From an uncultured Gemmatimonadota bacterium (GTDB lineage Bacteria; Gemmatimonadota; Gemmatimonadetes; Gemmatimonadales; Gemmatimonadaceae): DNA of 32,795 bases. Below the pieces are notes generated by a model. That model did not search any database. It was given only the letters and a program-made list of their open reading frames with translations, and was not told the DNA's origin. Both the position numbers and the translations under genes were made by a program. The first letter of the stretch is position 1. Each line of letters begins with the position of its first letter. The DNA is taken from the NCBI GenBank assembly GCA_902825965.1, contig CADEDA010000030.1, positions 1-32,795 of the forward strand, given 5' to 3'. This document shows, piece after piece, positions 7,061 through 15,004 of the stretch.

Positions 7061-10000
7061 CGCGCGGGCCGTGGCGCCGCGCCGCGGCCCTGCTGTCCGT
7101 CGCGGTGCTGTGCCTCGCGGTGCCCGTGGGCCGGCTGGCCGCGCTCCAGGCGAAACCCCCGCGCGCGCAGCCCCCGCGTCCGCCCGTCGATCCCCGCACC
7201 CAGCCGCCGACGGAGAATCGGCCGGCAGGGGACCGGGGGAGCCTGATCCGCGATCGCGCCGACACGCTCAACCGCCGCGACTCCACCGCGGCGCGGGCCA
7301 CGCTGATCACCTGGGCGGAGGACGACTCCGTGATGCTCGCCCTGCTCAAGAAGCGCGGCTACACCGTCGTCCGCTACAAGGGCGACACGGTCGCGTTCGC
7401 CAGCGCCGGGCGGACGATGACCCTCACCGGCAGCGAGAAGGACCGTGCCGGGGTGCTCCGCGATTCCACGCTGCTGGTCGCGTCGCGCATCTCCTACAGC
7501 GACAGCCTCAAGCTCGTGCTCGCCACCGGCGACACCATCGTCATGCGCGACCCGACGCAGCGCGACGACGTGCGGGGCCTGGGCGAGCTCTCCTACGACA
7601 TCGACAAGCGCATCGGCAAGACCCGGCGCTTCTCGACCGTCGCCAACTCCGGAGCCGACTGGCAGATCCAGGCCCATCGGGCGGCGTTCGTCACCGACAC
7701 GGTGAACGACCACTCGATCATCTACGGCCGCGACGGCAAGATCACGTCCTGCCTCGATTCGGTGCCGCACTACCATTTCATCTCGCGCGAGATCAAGCAG
7801 GTCAGCGAGAACATCATCGTGGCACGGCCGGCCGTGTTCTACGTGCAGGACGTGCCCGTGATGTGGCTGCCGTTCATCTTCCAGGACATCCGCAGCGGCC
7901 GGCGCTCCGGCGTGCTGCCGCCGCGCGTGGGCTTCGCGAACCTCGTGCGCAACAGCCCGACGTTCCGCCGCCAGGTCGACGACATCGGGTACTACTTCGC
8001 GCTCACGGACTACGTGGACGCCCAGGTCTCCATGGACTGGCGCTCCAGCGCCAAGGCCACGGACGGCAACCCCGGCTGGACGCGATTCAAGGGCGAGCTC
8101 CGGTACCGCTGGCTCGACCGCTTCATGTCGGGGTCGCTGGGGGTCTCGCGCGAGAACCTCAGCTCGGGGTCCACCAACACCGCGGTCTCCTGGGGCCACT
8201 CGCAGGAGTTCTCGTCGCGGACGCGGTTGAACTCGAACCTCAACTACGTCACCAACACCACCACGCAGCGCCAGACCTCGCTGAATCCGTACGCAACACT
8301 GGCGACGATCGCGTCGCAGCTGAACCTCGTGCGCCTGCAGGGGCCGTTCACCATCAACGTGGGCGGCACGCGGCGGCAGTACCCCGGACGGCAGCAGATC
8401 GACCAGTCGTTCCCGTCGTTGAACGTGTCGTCCAAGCCGCTCGAACTCGGCGGATGGTTCCTCCTGACGCCGTCGCTGCAGTACAGCACCACGCAGAGCC
8501 TCAACCAGGACGGCGCGGGGGACTTCTCGTACCGATACCTCGACCGCGGCGGCGTGCTCGACTCCGTCCGGCTCAAGCGCAACACCACGCAGTCGTCGCT
8601 CGCCCTCACCACGCCCTTCAAGATCCTCGACTTCCAGGTGCAGAGCGGGTTCCGCTTCTCCGAGAACCTCCGGGACTTCCCGCAGATCATCACCGTGCGC
8701 GATGTCGCCGACACCAGCGTGCGGCAGGACCGCGTGTTCGCCCGGACGTTCGAGTCGTCGGCGGACTTCGACATCTCGGTCGGCCTGCCGCAGTTCTTCC
8801 AGGGCACCTGGAACCTGGGGCCGAGCATCACGGCGTCCAACGTGGACCCCCGCGGTTTCGCCATCCGGACGCACCTCACCAACGGCCAGTGGGTCACCCA
8901 GAGCAAGCGGCTGTCGTACGCGCTGGGCATCTCGCCGACGGTGTTCCGGCTGCTCCCGGGCTTCGGGCCCGTGCAGCGGTTCCGGCACGCGATCACACCG
9001 ACGCTCAGCTACAGCTACTCGCCGGCCGCCAGCGTGAGTGACGAGTTCCTGGCGGCGCTGAACGCGACGCAACAGGGGTACACCGGTGCCTTCGCGCAGA
9101 ACCGGCTCACCCTGGGCCTCGCCACCAACCTCGAGGCCAAGCTGCGTGTCCGCGGTGACAGCGGCGACGCCGACGGACCCAAGATCAAGGTGGTGTCGCT
9201 GCAGTTCCAGCCGCTCACCTACGACTTCGAGCGCGCGCGGAAGACCGGGGGCTCGGGGTTCGCGACCGAACGGTTCGGCTACACGTTCCGCTCCGACCTG
9301 CTGCCGGGCTTCGACCTCGGCGTGGACTACTCGCTCTTCCAGGGCAGCATCCTCTCGGACACCGCCAAGTTCTCGCCGTACCGCGAGGCGGTGCGCGCCT
9401 CGTTCTCGCTCGACGCGAACTCGGGCATCGTGAAGGCCGTCGGGCGGCTCTTCGGCATCTCCCCCAGCGGGAACGTCTCGGCGTCGGGCCCGCGCACCCC
9501 GGGCGGCATGGACCCGATGGGCGGCATGAACAGCCCGGACAACACGGGCATCAACGCGATCACGGGGTCCCGCTCGCGGTCGATGGTGCAGGCCATCCCC
9601 AACGGCCAGGGCTTCACCGCCTCGTTCTCGGTGAGCGCCAATCGGCAGCGCCCGCCCGTCGGCGGCCGCGTGCAGGAGTTCGACCCGGCGGCCCAGTGCC
9701 AGGCCTTCGTCGGGCTGCCGATCTACGATACCTGCATCTTCGAAGCCGAGCGCGCGGCGAACGCGAACGACCCCAACGGCATCCCGCCGGCGGGCGGCAC
9801 CTTCTTCCGCGTGCCGCCCACGACCTCGGTGGGCATCCGGACGGCCTTCAATCTCACGCCGCGCTGGTCGATGTCCTGGAACACGACGTACGACGTGGAG
9901 CGCAGCCAGTTCGCGAGCCAGATCGTCACGTTGCAGCGCGAGCTGCACGACTGGAATGCCGTCTTCGGCTTCACCCAGTCGCCGAACGGCGCCTTCGCGT

Positions 10001-10092
10001 TCACATTCTTCATCTCGCTCAAGGCGCAGCCCGAGATCAAGCTCGACTACGATCGACAGTCCTTCCGCAATCAAGCCACCCTGGACCGCTAG
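7057..10092 (+). CDS. lptD: LptD/OstA-type LPS-assembly outer-membrane protein
   Basis: The GTG at 7057, overlapping the tatC stop, begins a 1011-residue protein. It has a signal peptide (hydrophobic about 9-27), a Pro/Arg-rich segment, and an OstA-like beta-jellyroll periplasmic domain (about 85-300, with DTVAFASAGRTMTLTG and IQAHRAAFVTDTVNDHSIIY). A large C-terminal beta-barrel rich in alternating hydrophobic strands follows. PVMWLPFIFQDIRSGRRSGVLPP is close to the conserved LptD motif before the barrel. The segment around ITSCLD (Cys232) matches the conserved cysteine of the periplasmic domain. Two more cysteines, 881 and 893, lie in the last barrel loops. LptD with LptE inserts LPS into the outer leaflet. 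It is larger than the E. coli protein (784), with a Gly/Met-rich loop near 820-835. A longer open frame upstream overlaps tatC and is not real. Confidence 0.9.
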   Translation: MTRGPWRRAAALLSVAVLCLAVPVGRLAALQAKPPRAQPPRPPVDPRTQPPTENRPAGDRGSLIRDRADTLNRRDSTAARATLITWAEDDSVMLALLKKRGYTVVRYKGDTVAFASAGRTMTLTGSEKDRAGVLRDSTLLVASRISYSDSLKLVLATGDTIVMRDPTQRDDVRGLGELSYDIDKRIGKTRRFSTVANSGADWQIQAHRAAFVTDTVNDHSIIYGRDGKITSCLDSVPHYHFISREIKQVSENIIVARPAVFYVQDVPVMWLPFIFQDIRSGRRSGVLPPRVGFANLVRNSPTFRRQVDDIGYYFALTDYVDAQVSMDWRSSAKATDGNPGWTRFKGELRYRWLDRFMSGSLGVSRENLSSGSTNTAVSWGHSQEFSSRTRLNSNLNYVTNTTTQRQTSLNPYATLATIASQLNLVRLQGPFTINVGGTRRQYPGRQQIDQSFPSLNVSSKPLELGGWFLLTPSLQYSTTQSLNQDGAGDFSYRYLDRGGVLDSVRLKRNTTQSSLALTTPFKILDFQVQSGFRFSENLRDFPQIITVRDVADTSVRQDRVFARTFESSADFDISVGLPQFFQGTWNLGPSITASNVDPRGFAIRTHLTNGQWVTQSKRLSYALGISPTVFRLLPGFGPVQRFRHAITPTLSYSYSPAASVSDEFLAALNATQQGYTGAFAQNRLTLGLATNLEAKLRVRGDSGDADGPKIKVVSLQFQPLTYDFERARKTGGSGFATERFGYTFRSDLLPGFDLGVDYSLFQGSILSDTAKFSPYREAVRASFSLDANSGIVKAVGRLFGISPSGNVSASGPRTPGGMDPMGGMNSPDNTGINAITGSRSRSMVQAIPNGQGFTASFSVSANRQRPPVGGRVQEFDPAAQCQAFVGLPIYDTCIFEAERAANANDPNGIPPAGGTFFRVPPTTSVGIRTAFNLTPRWSMSWNTTYDVERSQFASQIVTLQRELHDWNAVFGFTQSPNGAFAFTFFISLKAQPEIKLDYDRQSFRNQATLDR

Positions 10093-11597
10093 TGACCGCC
10101 CCACTCCTCATCGACGGCGACGCGCTCTCCATCCCCGACCTCGCCGCCGTGGCGGACGGCCTGCGCCCGGTGCGGCTCGCCCCCGCCGCGCGCGCGCGGA
10201 TGTCTGCCACCCGCGCGATCGTCGAGGGCCTGGCCGCGCGCGGGGAGGCCGTCTACGGCGTGACCACCGGCTTCGGGAAGCTCTCCGACATCGCCATCGC
10301 CCCGGACCAGCTGGCCCAGCTGCAGGTTAACCTGGTGCGCAGCCACGCGGCCGGCGTAGGCCCGCGTCTGCCGCGCCGGGAGGTGCGCGCGATGATGCTG
10401 CTGCGCGCGAACGTGCTCGCGAAGGGATTCAGTGGTGCACGGCCGGAGCTGGCCGAGCTGCTCTGTGCGATGCTCGAGGCCGGGCTCACGCCGGAGGTGC
10501 CTGAACAGGGCTCGGTCGGTGCGAGTGGCGATCTGGCGCCGCTCGCGCACCTGGCGCTCGCGCTCATCGGCGAAGGCGAGCTCACACACGCCGGCGGTCG
10601 CGGCCCGGCCGCGGAGGTGCTCCGCGCCCACGGTCTGGCGCCGCTGCGCCTCGGCCCCAAGGAAGGCCTGGCGCTGATCAACGGCACGCAGGCGCACACC
10701 GCCGTGGGCACGCTCGCCTTCATCGGCGCGCAGCGCTGCTGGGAGAGTGCCCATGTGGCCGGCGCGATGACCCTCGAGGCCCTGCTCGGCACCCCGACGG
10801 CCTTCGACCCGCGGATCCACGAGGCGCGCGGCCAGCGCGGCCAGGTCGAGTCGGCGGCGGTGATGCTGCGGCTGCTGGCCGACAGCGAGATCCGTGAATC
10901 GCATCGCACCGGTGACCCCCGCGTGCAGGACGCGTACGCCCTGCGCTGCATCCCGCAGGTGCACGGCCCCGTGCGCGAGGCGCTGCGCTTCGCGGAGCAC
11001 CTGCTGCAGGGCGAGCTCAATGCGGCCACCGACAATCCGCTCGTGTTCGATGACGGCACCATGCTCTCCGGCGGGAACTTCCATGGGCAGGCCGCGGCGA
11101 TGGCGCTGGACGTGCTGGCGATCGCCCTCACGAACCTCGCGGTGATGAGCGAGCGCCGGATCGATCGACTCGTGCACCCGGACCTGAACGAAGGGCTGCC
11201 CGCCTTCCTCACGCCCACGGCGGGGGTGAGCTCCGGGTTCATGATGGCGCAGGTGACCGCCGCGGCGATCACCAGCGAGTGCAAGATCCTCGCGCACCCC
11301 GCGAGCGTGGACACGATCCCCACGGACGGGAGCAAGGAGGACGTGGTCCCGATGGCGATGGGGGCGGCCACCAAGCTGCGCCGCGTGCTGCACAACGTGC
11401 AGCACGTGCTGGCGATCGAGCTCATGTGTGCGGCGCAGGGCCTCGAGTTCCGGCGGCCGCTGAGGGCCGGCGCCGGAGTGGAGCGCGCCTACGCCGCGGT
11501 GCGCGAGCGCGTGCCGGCCCTCACGGCGGATCGCGTGCTCGGTCCGGACATCGAGGCACTCGCGGCCGCGATCGGCGAGGGCCGTTTCGCGCTGTAG
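10092..11597 (+). CDS. hutH: Histidine ammonia-lyase
   Basis: This 501-residue enzyme deaminates L-histidine to trans-urocanate, the first step of histidine catabolism. GSVGASGDLAPLAHLAL contains the Ala144-Ser145-Gly146 triad that cyclises to the MIO cofactor, at nearly the same number as in Pseudomonas HutH. YGVTTGFGKLS (residues about 55-65), QVNLVRSHAAGVG, NGTQAH, QDAYALRCIPQVHG, NAATDNPLVF and GGNFHGQA are all family signatures, and the C-terminus is complete. The GTG start overlaps the lptD stop (TAGTG at 10090-10094), an unusual coupling of a catabolic gene to an envelope gene. A longer frame beginning at 9696 lies inside lptD and is rejected. A hairpin follows at 11604-11648. Confidence 0.95.
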   Translation: MTAPLLIDGDALSIPDLAAVADGLRPVRLAPAARARMSATRAIVEGLAARGEAVYGVTTGFGKLSDIAIAPDQLAQLQVNLVRSHAAGVGPRLPRREVRAMMLLRANVLAKGFSGARPELAELLCAMLEAGLTPEVPEQGSVGASGDLAPLAHLALALIGEGELTHAGGRGPAAEVLRAHGLAPLRLGPKEGLALINGTQAHTAVGTLAFIGAQRCWESAHVAGAMTLEALLGTPTAFDPRIHEARGQRGQVESAAVMLRLLADSEIRESHRTGDPRVQDAYALRCIPQVHGPVREALRFAEHLLQGELNAATDNPLVFDDGTMLSGGNFHGQAAAMALDVLAIALTNLAVMSERRIDRLVHPDLNEGLPAFLTPTAGVSSGFMMAQVTAAAITSECKILAHPASVDTIPTDGSKEDVVPMAMGAATKLRRVLHNVQHVLAIELMCAAQGLEFRRPLRAGAGVERAYAAVRERVPALTADRVLGPDIEALAAAIGEGRFAL

Positions 11598-11603
11598 TCG
11601 TAC

Positions 11604-11648
11604 CACCGTGCCGAGCGCCGCCGCGGCGGCGCCGGGAGCCTCACGGTG
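11604..11648. terminator. GC-rich inverted repeat between convergent hutH and serine hydrolase genes
   Basis: An 18-nt perfect palindrome (11615-11632) is flanked by the pair CACCGTG (11604-11610) and CACGGTG (11642-11648). Together they can fold into a long interrupted stem. It sits between the hutH stop and the last codons of the convergent hydrolase gene, so it could terminate both transcripts. No T tract follows, so a strong intrinsic terminator is uncertain. Confidence 0.5.
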
Positions 11649-13293
11649 CGCGCACGAACTCGAGGTCGCTGGCGTCCTCGAACCGCAGGGCCGCGACGCG
11701 GCCGGCGCCGTCCACACGGAACGTGAACCAGGTCCAGCCGCCGCGCCCATCACCCAGCCGCGCGCGGAAGCTGTCGTGATGCCAGTGCTCGAGCGTGCCG
11801 CGCGTGTCCGGCGACGAGCCGAAACGGATCGCGAGGCCGCCGTCGCGGGCGGTCACCTCGATGTCCCCGTAGACCGCGTGCAGGAAGCGTCCGGCGTAGT
11901 CCGCCAGCGGTTTGGACGGTGACGTGCCGACGATCCGCGCGCGTTCCCGGGCGTCCGCTGCCTCCTTCGCCCGACCGCGCAGCGTGCCGTAGAGGGTGAG
12001 GAACTCCGCGCTCCAGTCGCGCGCCGGCGCCCCGGTGTAGGCGTCGAACACGCGCCACATGAGCGCGTGCCGGAACTCGGCGTGGTCGAGATTGCCGAAG
12101 ATCATCACGCCGAGGCGTTCGTCCGGCATCAGGCCGATGATGGCCGTGCGGCCGTCGATCGAGCCGGTATGCATCGCCACGTAGCGCCCGCGGTAGTCCT
12201 GCTGGAACCAGCCGAGGGCGTAGGTGGTCCAGTGCGGCTTGGTGAGCTGCGCGGTGGGGTAGAACTCGCCCGGCCCCACGAAGGCCTGCGGCCGGAAGAG
12301 CTCACGGAAGTTGCGCTCCGAGACGAGGCGGACGCCGCGCACGCGACCGGAATCGAGCAGGAACCGCAGCCAGCGTGCGGCATCGTTCGCCGTCATCCAC
12401 GCGGACCCCGCGGCCGGCACAGGGTCCACGGGCGATTCCTCGATGGGCTGGATGCGGCCGTCGAAGTCCCAGTGTGCGGACGAGACGTTGGCGTCCGCCG
12501 CGCCGCGCGTGCTCGCGCGCATCGCCGCCAGCGTCGGCGCGGAGTGCTGCATGCCCAGGGGACGGAGGATCCTCGACGCGACGAACGCCTCCCAGGACAT
12601 GCCGCTCGCGGCGGCGACCACTTCGCCGGCGACTTGGTACATGACGTTCTGGTAGATGAACCCGTCGCGCAGCGAATAGGCCATCGGGACATATCGCAGC
12701 CGCTCGAGGATCTGCCGCGTGTCGAGGTCACCGCGCACCCAGAGCAGGTCGGCGTTGCCGAGTCCGGCGTTGTGCCGCAGGAGGTCGCGGACCTTGAGGT
12801 CGCGTGTGACGAACGGATCCGAGAGCTGGAACCATGGCAGGTGCTTGGTGACCGGGTCATCCCACGCGACCTTGCCCGAATCGACGAGCATCGCGACCGC
12901 CAGCGCCGTCATCGCCTTGGTGGTCGACATGATCCCGAAGCGCGTATCGGCGTCCACCCGCTCGGGGCGGCCGGCGGTACGCACCCCGAAGCCCTTGGCG
13001 TACACCACGGAATCCCCGCGCACGATCGCGATGGAGAGGCCGGGGATCTTCCAGTCCTGCAGCCCGCGGGTGATGTACGCATCGAGGTCGGCTTCGAGGC
13101 TCGGGCGTGCGCGCTGGGCGTGCAGCGACGCCGCGGCGAGGAGCAACGCGCCGCCGGCGACGCAGAGGTGCCGCGCGAGGAGGTGCGCGCGGCGGCGCGC
13201 GCGTGCGCGTGCGCGGGTCGACAGCGATCGGAAGCGGAGCGGAGGCATGGGCAGTCGGGGTGGGGGCCGCGTCGCGCAGAACATACGGCGCAT
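11641..13293 (-). CDS. Exported serine hydrolase of the beta-lactamase/penicillin-binding (class C, S12) superfamily with C-terminal DUF3471-like domain
   Basis: The 550-residue product has an Arg-rich N-terminus, a hydrophobic signal segment (about 43-56) and probable cleavage near LHA-QRARP. It is therefore exported. Class C/S12 catalytic motifs are visible: S123-T-T-K126 (nucleophile and lysine), Y214-Q-N216, and H375-T-G377. A C-terminal domain of about 95 residues (YAGRFLHAVYGDIEV to the end, with LEHWHHDSFRA) resembles DUF3471. Family members include D-amino-acid peptidases, esterases and beta-lactamase homologues; the substrate cannot be told. ATG codons at 13293, 13284 and 13248 are all possible starts; the last still keeps the whole signal peptide. 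The gene lies antisense between hutH and hutU and its promoter region overlaps that of hutU. Confidence 0.88.
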   Translation of the reverse strand: MRRMFCATRPPPRLPMPPLRFRSLSTRARARARRRAHLLARHLCVAGGALLLAAASLHAQRARPSLEADLDAYITRGLQDWKIPGLSIAIVRGDSVVYAKGFGVRTAGRPERVDADTRFGIMSTTKAMTALAVAMLVDSGKVAWDDPVTKHLPWFQLSDPFVTRDLKVRDLLRHNAGLGNADLLWVRGDLDTRQILERLRYVPMAYSLRDGFIYQNVMYQVAGEVVAAASGMSWEAFVASRILRPLGMQHSAPTLAAMRASTRGAADANVSSAHWDFDGRIQPIEESPVDPVPAAGSAWMTANDAARWLRFLLDSGRVRGVRLVSERNFRELFRPQAFVGPGEFYPTAQLTKPHWTTYALGWFQQDYRGRYVAMHTGSIDGRTAIIGLMPDERLGVMIFGNLDHAEFRHALMWRVFDAYTGAPARDWSAEFLTLYGTLRGRAKEAADARERARIVGTSPSKPLADYAGRFLHAVYGDIEVTARDGGLAIRFGSSPDTRGTLEHWHHDSFRARLGDGRGGWTWFTFRVDGAGRVAALRFEDASDLEFVRAP

Positions 13294-13300
13294 GGGGAGG

Positions 13301-13319
13301 CGTCACTAGATTACCGGGC
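13301..13319. promoter_or_regulatory. Possible overlapping divergent -10 boxes for hutU and the serine hydrolase
   Basis: TAGATT (13307-13312, + strand) resembles the -10 box found before other genes here, and would give hutU a leader of about 20 nt. The same bases read on the minus strand give TAATCT (13313-13308), a good -10 box for the hydrolase with a leader of only about 8 nt. Both have poor -35 matches, so activators or a repressor could be involved. Only one polymerase could occupy the site at a time. Confidence 0.35.
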
Positions 13320-13339
13320 GAACCCTCACGCCCCCGACG

Positions 13340-15001
13340 ATGCCCAGCACCCCCCGAGTGGTCCGCGCCGCGCGCGGCACGGCGATCAGCTGCAAGGGCT
13401 GGCAGCAGGAAGCCGCCCTGCGCATGCTGATGAACAACCTCGATCCCGACGTCGCGGAGCGACCCGAGGACCTGGTGGTGTACGGCGGCACGGGGAAGGC
13501 GGCACGCAACTGGGACGCGTTCGATGCCATCGTGCGCAGCCTGCGGGCGCTCGAGGACGACGAGACGCTGCTGGTGCAGAGCGGAAAGCCGGTGGCGGTG
13601 TTCCGGACGCACCGTCACGCGCCGCGTGTGCTGATCGCCAACTCCAACCTCGTCGGGCGTTTCGCCACCTGGGACCACTTCCGGGAGTTGGAGCGGCAGG
13701 GCCTCATGATGTACGGCCAGATGACGGCGGGCTCGTGGATCTACATCGGCTCGCAGGGCATCGTGCAGGGCACGTACGAGACCTTCGGGGCGCTCGCCCG
13801 CAAGCACTTCGACGGCACACTCGCCGGGCGCTTCGTGCTCACCGCCGGACTCGGCGGCATGGGCGGCGCGCAGCCGCTCGCCGCCACCATGAACGACGCC
13901 GCGATCCTCGGCGTGGAGGTGGACCCGGCGCGTATCGAGAAGCGCCTGCAGTCCGGGTACTGCGACCGCATGACGCGGGACGTCGACGAGGCGATGCGCT
14001 GGATCCGCGAGGCGCAGGCCGCGCGGCGCGGCCTGAGCGTGGGACTCGTGGGCAACGCCGCGGAGGTCCTGCCGCAGATGGTCGCGCGGGACATCATCCC
14101 GGATGTCGTCACCGACCAGACCTCCGCGCACGACATGCTGAACGGCTACGTGCCGCATCGCATGTCGTTGGCGGAGGCGGCACAACTGCGCGCGACGGAC
14201 CCCGCCGAGTACCTGCGGCGTTCCACGGCCAGCGCCGTCGCACACGTGAAGGCGATGCGGGCCATGCAGGACCGTGGCGCCATCGCGTTCGACTACGGCA
14301 ACAACATCCGCACCGTCGCGCTCGACGCGGGCGTAGCGGACGCGTTCAAGATCCCGGGCTTCGTACCCGAGTACGTGCGGCCGCTCTTCTGCGAGGGCAA
14401 GGGTCCCTTCCGCTGGGCGGCGCTCTCGGGTGATCCCAAGGACATCGCGCGCACGGATGCCTTGGTGCTGGAGATGTTCCCCGAGGATGCGCACCTGCGG
14501 CGCTGGATCACGATGGCCGGCGAACGCATCCATTTCCAGGGACTGCCGGCGCGCATCTGCTGGCTGGGGCAGGGCGCACGCGCGCGTTTCGGCGTCGCGC
14601 TCAACGACCTGGTCGCCCGCGGCGAGGTCTCGGCGCCCATCGTGATCGGGCGGGACCATCTCGACACCGGCAGCGTGGCGTCGCCGTTCCGCGAGACGGA
14701 GGCGATGCGGGACGGATCGGACGCGGTGGCGGACTGGGCCATCCTCAATGCGCTCCTCAACGTGGCCAGCGGTGCGAGCTGGGTCAGCTTCCATCACGGG
14801 GGCGGCGTGGGCATCGGCAACTCGCTCCACGCCGGTCAGGTGATCGTCGCCGACGGCACGCCCGAGATGCGCGAGCGCCTGCAGCGTGTGCTCACCAACG
14901 ATCCCGGGATCGGTGTCGCGCGGCACGCGGATGCCGGCTACGAGATCGCCGTCCGGACCGCGGCGCGCGAAGGCATCACGCTGCCCTCGCTCCAGGGCTG
15001 A
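13340..15001 (+). CDS. hutU: Urocanate hydratase (urocanase)
   Basis: This 553-residue cytosolic enzyme converts urocanate to 4-imidazolone-5-propionate using tightly bound NAD. The NAD site reads [18 protein letters not shown], followed by [12 protein letters not shown]. The conserved segments [30 protein letters not shown] and [11 protein letters not shown] are present. Cys407 in the last corresponds to the active-site cysteine near 410 in Pseudomonas urocanase. [17 protein letters not shown] completes the signature. The length fits the family (about 555), so the TGA at 14999-15001 is a normal end even though the same frame stays open into the radical SAM gene. The start ATG at 13340 lacks a Shine-Dalgarno sequence. 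Confidence 0.96.
   Translation: MPSTPRVVRAARGTAISCKGWQQEAALRMLMNNLDPDVAERPEDLVVYGGTGKAARNWDAFDAIVRSLRALEDDETLLVQSGKPVAVFRTHRHAPRVLIANSNLVGRFATWDHFRELERQGLMMYGQMTAGSWIYIGSQGIVQGTYETFGALARKHFDGTLAGRFVLTAGLGGMGGAQPLAATMNDAAILGVEVDPARIEKRLQSGYCDRMTRDVDEAMRWIREAQAARRGLSVGLVGNAAEVLPQMVARDIIPDVVTDQTSAHDMLNGYVPHRMSLAEAAQLRATDPAEYLRRSTASAVAHVKAMRAMQDRGAIAFDYGNNIRTVALDAGVADAFKIPGFVPEYVRPLFCEGKGPFRWAALSGDPKDIARTDALVLEMFPEDAHLRRWITMAGERIHFQGLPARICWLGQGARARFGVALNDLVARGEVSAPIVIGRDHLDTGSVASPFRETEAMRDGSDAVADWAILNALLNVASGASWVSFHHGGGVGIGNSLHAGQVIVADGTPEMRERLQRVLTNDPGIGVARHADAGYEIAVRTAAREGITLPSLQG
14994..14997 (+). promoter_or_regulatory. AGGG ribosome-binding site that supports a CTG start for the radical SAM gene
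   Basis: AGGG at the very end of hutU is 7 nt before CTG 15005, the only start-like codon in frame upstream of GTG 15086. The spacing is standard. It decides the start I chose for the radical SAM gene, although the motif is short and could occur by chance. Confidence 0.4.
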
Positions 15002-15004
15002 GTC

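Noticed and set aside
9696-10091. N-terminal extension of hutH into lptD
   Set aside because: The extra sequence is an out-of-frame reading of the LptD barrel. HutH family proteins begin near the GTG at 10092, and the MIO serine then falls at the usual number.
6964-10104. Minus-strand open frame of 1046 codons opposite lptD
   Set aside because: It has no family motif, is dominated by Arg/His/Glu/Val/Ala, and mirrors the codon phase of lptD. Long antisense open frames are expected in GC-rich coding DNA.
12067-14433. Plus-strand open frame of 788 codons opposite the hydrolase and through hutU
   Set aside because: Composition is shadow-like (Arg/His/Gly-rich) and it overlaps two genes with clear catalytic motifs in other frames.
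14999-15001. TGA between hutU and the radical SAM gene as readthrough or selenocysteine codon
   Set aside because: HutU already has its full family length and normal C-terminus, and no SECIS-like hairpin is evident. Separate initiation at CTG with an AGGG site is simpler.
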